Assembly: GCA_964463485.1 (NCBI GenBank)
Contig: CAYXDO010000001.1
Location: forward strand, 62,001-126,000
Direction of reading: 5' to 3'
DNA: 64,000 nt
Source of the DNA: CAYXDO01 sp964463485
GTDB taxonomy: Bacteria; Myxococcota; Kuafuiibacteriia; Kuafuiibacteriales; Kuafuiibacteriaceae
Shown: one piece after another, positions 43,580-50,912 of the stretch
Layout: each line of letters begins with the position of its first letter
How positions within the stretch are numbered: the stretch's first letter is position 1
Made by a program: the position numbers and the translations under genes
The notes under the pieces: model-generated
Told to the model about the DNA's origin: nothing
Seen by the model: the letters and a program-made list of their open reading frames with translations, nothing else
Database searches by the model: none

Positions 43580-43819
43580 GTGTCCACCAAGGTCGACCTC
43601 GCAGTCGTTGCATACGAGCGGGACCTGCTCGACCGGGCGGTCCTGGGGTTCGGAGACGCGGCGATCGGTTTCGAGGCAACCTCCGACGTCATCGGCGCAG
43701 TGCGCTCCCGCATCGGGCTCTGCGACATCGCCAACACTCGTGGAGACCTCGAGCGTGCCGGCGCGGTGGAGTACGTCGCGGACGCTCTGTACGGGCTTGG
43801 TTTTGTCGGGGCAAAGTAA
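43580..43819 (+). CDS. Small hypothetical protein
   Basis: A 79-residue protein from a GTG at 43580, 16 nt after the response regulator stop and 1 nt before the next gene. The sequence (VDLAVVAYERDLLDRAVLGF, GDLERAGAVEYVADALYGLG) is amphipathic and helical and looks like a fragment or single repeat of a TPR-like helical protein; I do not recognise it. An in-frame ATG at 43526 would overlap the regulator by 38 nt. Tight packing on both sides supports a real gene. Confidence 0.5.
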   Translation: MSTKVDLAVVAYERDLLDRAVLGFGDAAIGFEATSDVIGAVRSRIGLCDIANTRGDLERAGAVEYVADALYGLGFVGAK

Positions 43820-43820
43820 G

Positions 43821-46382
43821 ATGGGTCGGCGCTTTCACTGCGTGCTGAGTATCGCCGCGAGCGCGGCATGCGCGGAGCCGTCGAACATCGAGGCGGGGCC
43901 GGGACGGATCCTCGTCGGCGCGATCGTCGGCGCCGACGGTGAGATCCTGAGCGTCGACACATCACGCGGCGGGAAGGTGCAGATCGTCGTGAGCCCGGAC
44001 GCGCACTCCGTCGTCTTCGAGCTCGAATCGCCCGTCCCCGACCGAAGCCTCCTTGCCCGGGTGCGAACGGACGACCGGGTGGGGTGCGGATCCTGTAGGC
44101 GGCCCGGAATCGGCGCCCAGCTTCACATCGAAGTCGGAGAGACCTGCCCAATCCCGCTCCGGGCGCCGACTTGGGTGGACGGAAACCACGTTGATCCGTC
44201 GTCTCTGCCCGAGTGGCTTGGTGCGGTCCGGCAGCAGGTTCTCGTCGAGCGGCCTGGGGAGTGCGCCTCAGCGGCACTCGAAGACCGGCGCGAGCTCGAC
44301 TTCGAGCTCCTTGCGAGAGTCACCTCCTCCTCATCCGTGAGCCATCCGCTCAAAGACAACCCCATGAACCTCGTCGTCGTGAACCATCGCGGAGATCTCG
44401 CCGCCTTTGGCATTCACCTCGCGGCGATCTACCTGGCCGACGGCCGACAACGCGTGTTCGACGAACCGTTCAAAGGCCCCGTCGTGGACGCTGCCGCCAT
44501 GGACGATGGGTTCGTCGTCGCGAGCCTCGACCCTGCCCGTGCTGGCGCCCTCGAACTTACCTGGCTGGATCGCGACTTGAGCCGAAGGGCCCTGTCACTC
44601 GAGGGCGACCGGTTGAGCCGCGTCCGCACTCTCGGAAGCGCGAGCGACCACTTCCTCATGGCGGGCACCAAAGTTGAGCCGCTCGGCCCCGATCGACCCA
44701 TCATGGCACGCTGCACCCTCGCGTCCCAGCGCGTCCAATGTGAGCCGCTCGAGATTCCGGCGTCGGCCGACAACCAGGAGATCGACTTGCTCCTCGACCT
44801 TCCCGGACGACGCGCGCTCGCCATCGGCGGGACGGGAGTACTCACCCCTGCGGTCGAAGACCGCTCTTCGATTTCCGGTCGAACCTACGCATTGCGAGCC
44901 TACGCCGAGAATCTTCAAGTGACGGGAGCTCATTTTTCGCCGAGCCAAGAGCGACTCTACGTCTGCGGCGTCTCGTCTGAGCAATCCGTCGTGCTCTCCG
45001 TCCCGGTGAGCCAATTGTTCCAAGCAGCGGAGAATCCGACCCTCGACGTCGTAACTCAGCCGCTCGAAACCGGTCGCAGGAGAGCTTGCGCTGGTTTCCG
45101 AGAGACCGCCGACCAGTTGCACTTGTGGGTCGGGACAGGCGAAGCCTTCATACTCTCCCCAAATGGAGCGGCAACGCGTGACCCTTCGACGGACCTCAGT
45201 CCTGAGTTGAGCCGAGAGCGATTCGATCGAATTTTCTTCACGGAGAGCGGAGAGCTCCTTGTCACCTTTGCTGGCGGCGGTGCCCAGCGACGTCGGGACA
45301 GTGACTTGGTCCAACTCTTCGGCGCGACGACTACCTTTCAGGCCGGCGCGACGGTCGCCGTCGGTCGCGGCCGATTCGCGACGATTTGGAACGGATTTCC
45401 TCCTCGAGCGCAACTCACCTCCGGGGGCCTTGTGACTCCGCCCGTAGACCTCCCTCTGAGTTGGCCCGCGACGATCGTCGGCGCCGCCTTCGACGAGCGA
45501 GCGCGCCGAGTCCTCGTGGTCGGTCGAATCAGCGAGCTCCCACCGTTGCCGGCATATGCCGGCTGGCTCAGCTTGCCTGACCTCCAGCTCACGAGCATCG
45601 AGCTGCCTCCGGACACGCCGCGCCTGTTGTCCGCGGCGCGGCTCGGAGACGCGATGATCGTCGCCGGAGACGGGTGGACGCTGCTGGAGCTGTCCGGAGG
45701 GGCGATACGCAAGATTCGAACTCAATTCGACGACCCGTTCACGCCTGAGGTCGAGCGTCGCCCGGACGATATTCGGTGCGGGCATCCGAGCCGTGACTAC
45801 TTCCCGGAGACACTTGCGAGCTCGGCGGCGTGGCGATTCGTCGACGCGGCGGACGACTTCGCGATCGTCGTGGGTTGTGGAGCGATCGCCCGAATCGAGC
45901 AAGTCGACGGAGAGCTCGTGGCTACGCGGATCGCGGTGCCGCCGCCGTTCGAGAGGCTCGACCAAGATAGTTCGGCGCCTCGCCCGACTCTGTTCGAGAC
46001 CGTGCGCGCGCTGGAAGGTGGCGGCTTCTTGATCGGCGGATTCGAACGGCGTCGGTCGATTCGAGATCAGGGCTTGTTAATCTCCGTCGGGCCATGGACG
46101 GAGTCGAGCGGGTTCACGTTCTCTCAGATCGACGCGGCGCCCGCCGAAGGACGGATAGATGAGTCATATGGATCGTCGGTCGGACTCCTTGGGCCGGAGT
46201 CGAGGCTGACCCAGGTCTTCAGCTTGATGGGGCGATTCGGAGTGGTCGATCGACTCACGACGTCTGGTGGACCGTACTACTTCGACTTCATTCCGTTGGC
46301 CGCCGCGGAGGACGAGGACGGCGCGGTGTTGATTGCTGGCTTCAACAGCGCCTCGATCCTCGGCCGGCCGGTCGATCGCTGA
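43821..46382 (+). CDS. Large beta-propeller-like lipoprotein (paralogue family A)
   Basis: An 853-residue secreted protein with lipobox SAAC (Cys17). Near residue 85 it has CGSCRRPGI and then GETCPIPLRAP, and later FDDPFTPEVERRPDD followed by VVGCGAIARIEQ. The same landmarks in the same order occur in the protein at 50913-53390 (CGRCLVPAL, GDRCPPPPRA, FDDPRTPGVEHRP, VTGCDGLIFRV), so the two are paralogues. Much of the chain consists of repeats with strands and Gly turns as in beta-propellers. Function unknown; it is probably displayed on the cell surface. Confidence 0.78.
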   Translation: MGRRFHCVLSIAASAACAEPSNIEAGPGRILVGAIVGADGEILSVDTSRGGKVQIVVSPDAHSVVFELESPVPDRSLLARVRTDDRVGCGSCRRPGIGAQLHIEVGETCPIPLRAPTWVDGNHVDPSSLPEWLGAVRQQVLVERPGECASAALEDRRELDFELLARVTSSSSVSHPLKDNPMNLVVVNHRGDLAAFGIHLAAIYLADGRQRVFDEPFKGPVVDAAAMDDGFVVASLDPARAGALELTWLDRDLSRRALSLEGDRLSRVRTLGSASDHFLMAGTKVEPLGPDRPIMARCTLASQRVQCEPLEIPASADNQEIDLLLDLPGRRALAIGGTGVLTPAVEDRSSISGRTYALRAYAENLQVTGAHFSPSQERLYVCGVSSEQSVVLSVPVSQLFQAAENPTLDVVTQPLETGRRRACAGFRETADQLHLWVGTGEAFILSPNGAATRDPSTDLSPELSRERFDRIFFTESGELLVTFAGGGAQRRRDSDLVQLFGATTTFQAGATVAVGRGRFATIWNGFPPRAQLTSGGLVTPPVDLPLSWPATIVGAAFDERARRVLVVGRISELPPLPAYAGWLSLPDLQLTSIELPPDTPRLLSAARLGDAMIVAGDGWTLLELSGGAIRKIRTQFDDPFTPEVERRPDDIRCGHPSRDYFPETLASSAAWRFVDAADDFAIVVGCGAIARIEQVDGELVATRIAVPPPFERLDQDSSAPRPTLFETVRALEGGGFLIGGFERRRSIRDQGLLISVGPWTESSGFTFSQIDAAPAEGRIDESYGSSVGLLGPESRLTQVFSLMGRFGVVDRLTTSGGPYYFDFIPLAAAEDEDGAVLIAGFNSASILGRPVDR

Positions 46383-46476
46383 ACGAATCGACCGGACTGG
46401 GTCGAATCTTACCCACTCGTTCCCCGGACGGCACGATCGGACGACACGAGGATCGGGCTCGAGACAATCGCCTGAG

Positions 46477-46493
46477 TTGGCACGCTCGATGCT
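46477..46493 (+). promoter_or_regulatory. Sigma-54 promoter TTGGCAC-N5-ATGCT
   Basis: TTGGCACG (46477-46484) with GC at the correct 10 bp distance (ATGCT, 46489-46493) agrees with the -24/-12 consensus TTGGCACG-N4-TTGCT except for one T to A. Transcription should begin near 46503-46505, almost at the ATG at 46506. A small dyad TGGGT-N8-ACCCA (46398-46415) lies about 60-80 bp upstream and could be an enhancer site. Confidence 0.6.
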
Positions 46494-46505
46494 CCGCATG
46501 CGCTC

Positions 46506-47048
46506 ATGCAGACCCAGATGTTGGACTCGTTGTTTCGAATCATCGACCTGCCAGCACGAGAAGCGGCGAAGATGTCGCAGCGCTCTCCGTTGCTCCCGCT
46601 TCTCTACGCGGGCTCCGGCATCGCAGCGCTGGCGCTGGCAACTCTCATTGCGCAAGCGCTGACGGGGGCTCGCGCCGCGCCTGCGCTCGCAGCCGCGGTC
46701 CTCTCGGTGCTCGCCGTCGGACCGGGGTCGATCCTGGCGGGTTCGTACGTTCGGCTGAACGTGAGTGCGTCCACGCTGGCCGCCAGCCTCTCGTTTGGGC
46801 TCTTCGCGGGCGGGCTAGCTTCGATCGCGTTGGTCCCGCTCGTGGCATTTCTGAGTTTGGTCGATCTCGAGGGAGTGGTGAGGAGCGCTGCGGTGGTCCT
46901 GCCGGCGATCTTCCTCGTCGCCGCGTCGACGTTCCCCGCTCGAGTCTTGGCCGCCCTCGACCCCAGCCTCAAAGCGAGGGTGTTTTCAGCGGCCCTCGGC
47001 GTCTCTCTGCTCCTCGCCTTCGGAGCACGAATCGGGCTCGGGCGCTGA
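46506..47048 (+). CDS. Integral membrane protein, first of a three-gene operon
   Basis: A 180-residue protein with an N-terminal amphipathic segment (MLDSLFRIIDLPAREAAK) and four to five membrane helices. The same layout (a LIDLLRDP-type segment before the first helix) is seen in the next gene, so they may be distant homologues. Function unknown. The listed ATG lies only a few nt after the predicted sigma-54 transcription start; ATGs at 46518 and 46572 (the latter after AGAAGCGGCGAAG) are alternatives that would give a normal leader. Confidence 0.72.
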   Translation: MQTQMLDSLFRIIDLPAREAAKMSQRSPLLPLLYAGSGIAALALATLIAQALTGARAAPALAAAVLSVLAVGPGSILAGSYVRLNVSASTLAASLSFGLFAGGLASIALVPLVAFLSLVDLEGVVRSAAVVLPAIFLVAASTFPARVLAALDPSLKARVFSAALGVSLLLAFGARIGLGR

Positions 47049-47072
47049 GCTCAGACACTCAGGAGATTTGAA

Positions 47073-47843
47073 ATGACAACCACGCTCGACTTCTCTGGGA
47101 TCCTCCGCGACTCCCAATCCACTCCCCTGCCCAAGCCCGACCTCGCCGTGCTCTCCGACGCCAAGAGAATCGAAGCGGTCTCCCCTTTCGTGGCGTGGAA
47201 TGCCGTCGATCGCGGCGAAATTCCGGAGATCGAGGACAGCAAACGCCCCCTCCTGATCGACCTCCTCAGGGACCCTGTCAGCACCGTGGACCGGCTCCTC
47301 GACCCCGAACAACTCGGACGTACGGTGCTCGGCGCGATGGTCACCGTGATTGCGACAACTTCGTTCTTCGGGGCCGTCGTCATGTCCGCGCTGACCTACG
47401 GTAACCCACTTCCGGCTGCCGCGGTCCTCCCGATCAACCTGCTGATCGCCATGGCCGCTGCGCTCGGCCCCATGTACGCGACGGGCCTCCTCGTCGCTGC
47501 ACGTCTCCCCATGGCTCGTCTCGTCGCTGTGGTACTCACAGCGACGGCCACCGGATCGGCCGTGATGGCGGGCCTCGCGCCTATCCCCTATGCGCTGTAC
47601 AAAGCAGACGAGCACTGGCTCGGTCCCATCGCGCTGTTCGCGTGCTGCGGGCTCGCCGCGATCGCCGGCGGTGCGCGTTTGCACGTGATGATGTACTACC
47701 TCGCGTCCGAGGTGCGTCGGCGAATGGGGGGTGAGTTATCGCAAAGTGAGTCGTTCCGAGTCGGCATTTTAGCGCGGATGTCGATGGTGATCTTGGCCTT
47801 CACGATGGCCCTCACGGGTTGGGTTCTCGATGTCTTCGTCTGA
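47073..47843 (+). CDS. Integral membrane protein, second of the operon
   Basis: A 256-residue protein: a hydrophilic N-terminal ~65 residues, the segment PLLIDLLRDPVSTVDRLLDP, then five or six membrane helices (for example TVLGAMVTVIATTSFFGAV, VILAFTMALTGWVLDVFV). It follows the first membrane gene by 24 nt with a purine-rich AGGAG-like Shine-Dalgarno (CAGGAGATTTGAA) before the ATG. No family recognised. A cytoplasmic tail may bind a partner. Confidence 0.75.
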   Translation: MTTTLDFSGILRDSQSTPLPKPDLAVLSDAKRIEAVSPFVAWNAVDRGEIPEIEDSKRPLLIDLLRDPVSTVDRLLDPEQLGRTVLGAMVTVIATTSFFGAVVMSALTYGNPLPAAAVLPINLLIAMAAALGPMYATGLLVAARLPMARLVAVVLTATATGSAVMAGLAPIPYALYKADEHWLGPIALFACCGLAAIAGGARLHVMMYYLASEVRRRMGGELSQSESFRVGILARMSMVILAFTMALTGWVLDVFV

Positions 47844-47855
47844 GGTCATCAATCC

Positions 47856-48455
47856 ATGAGCGCACTCGGTATTTTCGTGACCTACTTGACGATCGGCATG
47901 GCGCTCTCGGCCTGGGTGTGGATACGAGGGCTCGAGCTCGGCGGCCGTAACGGGATCGATGTGGCGATACTGGTTGGCGTGCTCTGGCCATTTCTCGCGC
48001 CCGTGGTCCTCAACTCGGACGAGGTGCCCAGACAAGCTCGTCGGGATGGCCGAGTCGATCACCTCGCGCGGGCCATCGACCAGGCCTGGATTCGCCTTCC
48101 TGGAACTGGGCTTCGCTCCCAGGACAGAGCGGTAGTAGACAGTTTCGTTCGCCGCCTGAAGGTCGCGGAACAGCGGGAGCTGGACATCGAGCGTGCCTCC
48201 GCTGAAGCGCCGGAAGCGGCGAGGGAGAGCTTGGCCAGACTCCGCGCCGAGTCGGCGAGCGAAGTGTCTCGCGGGGTGGCGCTGCTCGAAGAGCTGCTCG
48301 CCCAACTCACCGTGCTTCGCTTCGTCGACCAGGATGTGAGCGTGTCGACGGAGCGTGATCGTGTCGAGGTGCTTCTGCACGCCATCGGCGTGGACTTGTC
48401 TACTCACGAGAGCACCGTGTCTGGATCTGGCCTGGCCGACCGAACGACACACTGA
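47856..48455 (+). CDS. Membrane-anchored helical protein, third of the operon
   Basis: A 199-residue protein. Two N-terminal membrane segments (IFVTYLTIGMALSAWVWIR and GIDVAILVGVLWPFLAPVV) are followed by about 130 residues that are highly charged and helical, with a probable coiled coil (about 90-150, LKVAEQRELDIERASAEAP). The gene begins 12 nt after the second membrane gene. No family recognised. It converges with a thioesterase gene. Confidence 0.72.
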   Translation: MSALGIFVTYLTIGMALSAWVWIRGLELGGRNGIDVAILVGVLWPFLAPVVLNSDEVPRQARRDGRVDHLARAIDQAWIRLPGTGLRSQDRAVVDSFVRRLKVAEQRELDIERASAEAPEAARESLARLRAESASEVSRGVALLEELLAQLTVLRFVDQDVSVSTERDRVEVLLHAIGVDLSTHESTVSGSGLADRTTH

Positions 48456-48463
48456 AAGTCGAG

Positions 48464-48871
48464 TCAGCCAACTCGTTCGATTGCGGCTCTGAGCTCGTCC
48501 GGAATGGCTACTTTCAAAGCCGAATCATAGTCGTACATGACGATCACGCCCTCCCCTTTCGCCGCCGCGTTCTCGGGGTCATCGGCGAGTGTGATCTGGT
48601 ATTCCATCGTGAAGCTCGTCGTGCCAATCTTCGATACTCGGGCGGACGCCACGACTTCGCCAGGGAACGTCAGGGGTCGACGAAAGTCACACGTAGCTCG
48701 CGCCAGGATGGGGGCGACCTTCGGGTTCTTCGAAGCGACTCCGACTTCCTGGAAGTACGCGATGCGCGCAGTCTCGAACCAAGCGAAGTAGCGTGTGTTG
48801 TTGACGTGGCCGAACGCGTCCATGTCACCCCAGTGAATGGGAAAGCGCACGTTCACGGGAAACCGATTCAT
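48464..48871 (-). CDS. Acyl-CoA thioesterase, 4HBT family
   Basis: A 135-residue hotdog-fold protein. IHWGDMDAFGHVNNTRYFAW holds the catalytic Asp and the conserved GHVNN motif of acyl-CoA thioesterases (YbgC/FadM type). The residues ATCDFRRPLTFPGEVV and GEGVIVMYDYDS follow the usual fold. Substrate unknown. Distinct from the thioesterase at 14322, with which it shares only family-level similarity. Confidence 0.88.
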   Translation of the reverse strand: MNRFPVNVRFPIHWGDMDAFGHVNNTRYFAWFETARIAYFQEVGVASKNPKVAPILARATCDFRRPLTFPGEVVASARVSKIGTTSFTMEYQITLADDPENAAAKGEGVIVMYDYDSALKVAIPDELRAAIERVG

Positions 48872-48931
48872 TCGGCTCTCGTAGGTCGGCCCTCGAGGAA
48901 AGACAAGCTGTCACGCGACCGCAGAACCGGT

Positions 48932-48960
48932 TGACAGACTCAGAAAGGCCTCGAAGAGTC
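48932..48960 (+). promoter_or_regulatory. Candidate sigma-70-type promoter for the 48972 gene
   Basis: TTGACA (48932-48937) is a perfect -35 and lies 17 bp before AAGAGT (48955-48960), a weak -10 (3 of 6 matches). It is placed directly before the ATG at 48972, so the transcript would be nearly leaderless. Confidence 0.35.
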
Positions 48961-48971
48961 TTGCGCAGATC

Positions 48972-49745
48972 ATGGGTCGCGAGCGGTCCAAGCGAAGGCG
49001 ATTGTCCACGCGAAGCCAAGCCCAGCTCTCGCGGCTGGCCGACGACCTCGTGCTGCCGAGCCCACCGACCGCCCCGATCGACGAGGACACGTCGGAGGTC
49101 GACTTCCCTCCGCCTGAGTATGGGGACGACACGAAGGAGCGGCTCGAGCCGCCGCTCTCGATGCTCGTACCTACGCCGAAGGCACCGATGGACGATCCAA
49201 CGAGCGCGATCAGCTACCCTTCGGGGAAGTCGGGGGGCACGATGCGGGGCGGAGCTGCGGCCCGGAAGCGCGATCCCTCTGGGCAAGTGAGCAAGGAGCT
49301 CGGAGCCGGCGTCGATCGCCTGCGACCGCCTAGCCGCAAGGGGCGCACGGACGCAGCGCGCACGGTGGTCGCGCTGATTTCCGCCGCGTTCGAGGGTCTG
49401 CCGCTCCTGGTGCTCAAGGAGCTCTATCGCGAGACGATCCCGCTCGACTTCGATGCAGGCGAAGTCTTGTTCCTGGAGGGCGAGGCCACTGGACCGGCGT
49501 ACATCCTGAGTAGGGGTCGGATCTCGGTCGAAAGCGCGCTGGGTACGACGACACACTCACAAAGCGGCGTCGTCGTGGGCTTGAACTCTTGCGTCTCGGG
49601 ATCACCCAGAACCGCCAGCGTTCGCGCGTTGGAGCCAAGCGAGGTGCTCGCCATGGCCCCGGCTCGGCTTCGCATGCTCCTCAACAAGCACTCTACGATT
49701 CGCCGCGCCGTCGGCCTGCGTCTCGAAATGGAGCGGCACGGCTAG
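48972..49745 (+). CDS. Cyclic nucleotide-binding-like domain protein
   Basis: A 257-residue protein. The N-terminal ~120 residues are low complexity, rich in Pro, Lys and Arg, and probably disordered. The C-terminal ~110 residues resemble a cNMP-binding domain: IPLDFDAGEVLFLEGEATGPAYILSRG (in part), GVVVGLNSCVSGSPRTASVRALEPSEVLAM. The phosphate-binding cassette R-x-A is present as PRTASVRA. Whether it binds nucleotide is uncertain. The gene has a cyclase-like protein in the window, but no link is proven. It ends overlapping the convergent TPR gene by 4 nt. Confidence 0.75.
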   Translation: MGRERSKRRRLSTRSQAQLSRLADDLVLPSPPTAPIDEDTSEVDFPPPEYGDDTKERLEPPLSMLVPTPKAPMDDPTSAISYPSGKSGGTMRGGAAARKRDPSGQVSKELGAGVDRLRPPSRKGRTDAARTVVALISAAFEGLPLLVLKELYRETIPLDFDAGEVLFLEGEATGPAYILSRGRISVESALGTTTHSQSGVVVGLNSCVSGSPRTASVRALEPSEVLAMAPARLRMLLNKHSTIRRAVGLRLEMERHG

Positions 49746-50863
49746 CGTTCGCGGATGGTATCGAGGAGATCTCGGCAGCGTTCGACTTTTTCAGGCGGCT
49801 CGGCGCGGTGTTCGTTCGAGCAGCGAATGAACGAGGCGCACTCCTGGATGGTCGATTGTGTATCGAGCTCGTCGTGCGCTCGCATCGCGAGCTCGAAATA
49901 GGGCGGGCAAAAGGTCGGATCGAGGACGACTGCGGCCGTCCACTCAGCTTTGGCTCGTTCGAGGATTCCCTTGTCCTTGTAGATGTTCGCGAGATCGAAA
50001 TGGGAGACGGGGTTGCCGGATTGTGACTTGATGCGCGCGAGAAAGACTTCGAGCGCTCCGTCTTTCTTCGCGCACTGCTCGTAGGCTGCCTGCAGCCCGC
50101 CCCTTGCTTCGATCGCGACCTCCGACTCGGTCCCCGGGCGGAGTGCACCAACAAAGGACTCGATCGCTCGCTCGCAGCGCCCGGTCGACAAATAGAGCGT
50201 CCCCAAGTTGTACGAGCAGCCCGAGTTGATCGGGTCGAGCTCGAGGCAACGGGCCAGTTGCGACTCGGCCTCCTCATACCGCGACTCGACGAGCGCCATG
50301 AGTCCGAGATAGTGCCGGGCATTGGCGTTCGTGGGTTCGCGCTCGAGCAGCCGGACCAGCTGACTCTGGGCTTGTCCAAACAACTCCGCCTGCCGTTCGT
50401 TCCGCTTGAACGTACCCTCGAGAATGCCTTGACGCATCAAGCAGAGCCCAAGATTCTCACGGGCGTCCAGAAATTCGGGATCGATCTCGAGCGCAGCACG
50501 GAACTCCTCGCAGGCAGGTTCATACCTGGGCGGGTGCCTCTTCAGAAAGCTCGCCCCCAAGTTGTTATGCGCTGGCGCGTAGTTCGGGTCGTAGGCGATC
50601 GCGTCTTTGAAGAACTGAGCAGCACGGTCGAGGTCATTCTCACAACTCATCGCGATCAGTCCCAAGCCGTTGTGAGCACAAGGCTGGCCTTCGCCGTACT
50701 CGAGCGCCAACCCGAAGCGTTCCCTCGCCTCGAGGCACCGATTCTGACCCAAGTACTCGATGCCTACGTCGCAGTCGGGGATTGGTGGAGGCGGGAACGG
50801 GGGCTGGACCGCACAACTCAGCATTGACAGAATCGCGAGTCCTCCCTTTCGCCCATCGTTCAC
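49742..50863 (-). CDS. TPR-repeat lipoprotein
   Basis: A 373-residue protein with a lipobox (LSMLSC, Cys17) and at least seven TPR motifs, for example PNYAPAHNNLGASFLKR, PEFLDARENLGLCLMRQG, NANARHYLGLMALVESRYEEA and NSGCSYNLGTLYLSTGRCE. Cysteine pairs appear between repeats. TPR lipoproteins of this type serve as scaffolds in outer membrane complexes such as gliding machines. It is last in the 56730-49742 operon, 49 nt after the propeller-like lipoprotein. Confidence 0.82.
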   Translation of the reverse strand: MNDGRKGGLAILSMLSCAVQPPFPPPPIPDCDVGIEYLGQNRCLEARERFGLALEYGEGQPCAHNGLGLIAMSCENDLDRAAQFFKDAIAYDPNYAPAHNNLGASFLKRHPPRYEPACEEFRAALEIDPEFLDARENLGLCLMRQGILEGTFKRNERQAELFGQAQSQLVRLLEREPTNANARHYLGLMALVESRYEEAESQLARCLELDPINSGCSYNLGTLYLSTGRCERAIESFVGALRPGTESEVAIEARGGLQAAYEQCAKKDGALEVFLARIKSQSGNPVSHFDLANIYKDKGILERAKAEWTAAVVLDPTFCPPYFELAMRAHDELDTQSTIQECASFIRCSNEHRAEPPEKVERCRDLLDTIRER

Positions 50864-50912
50864 CTCTCATGTATCGGCGTGACCCGCCGGTCGGTGCTCG
50901 TTTCTGCGAGGA

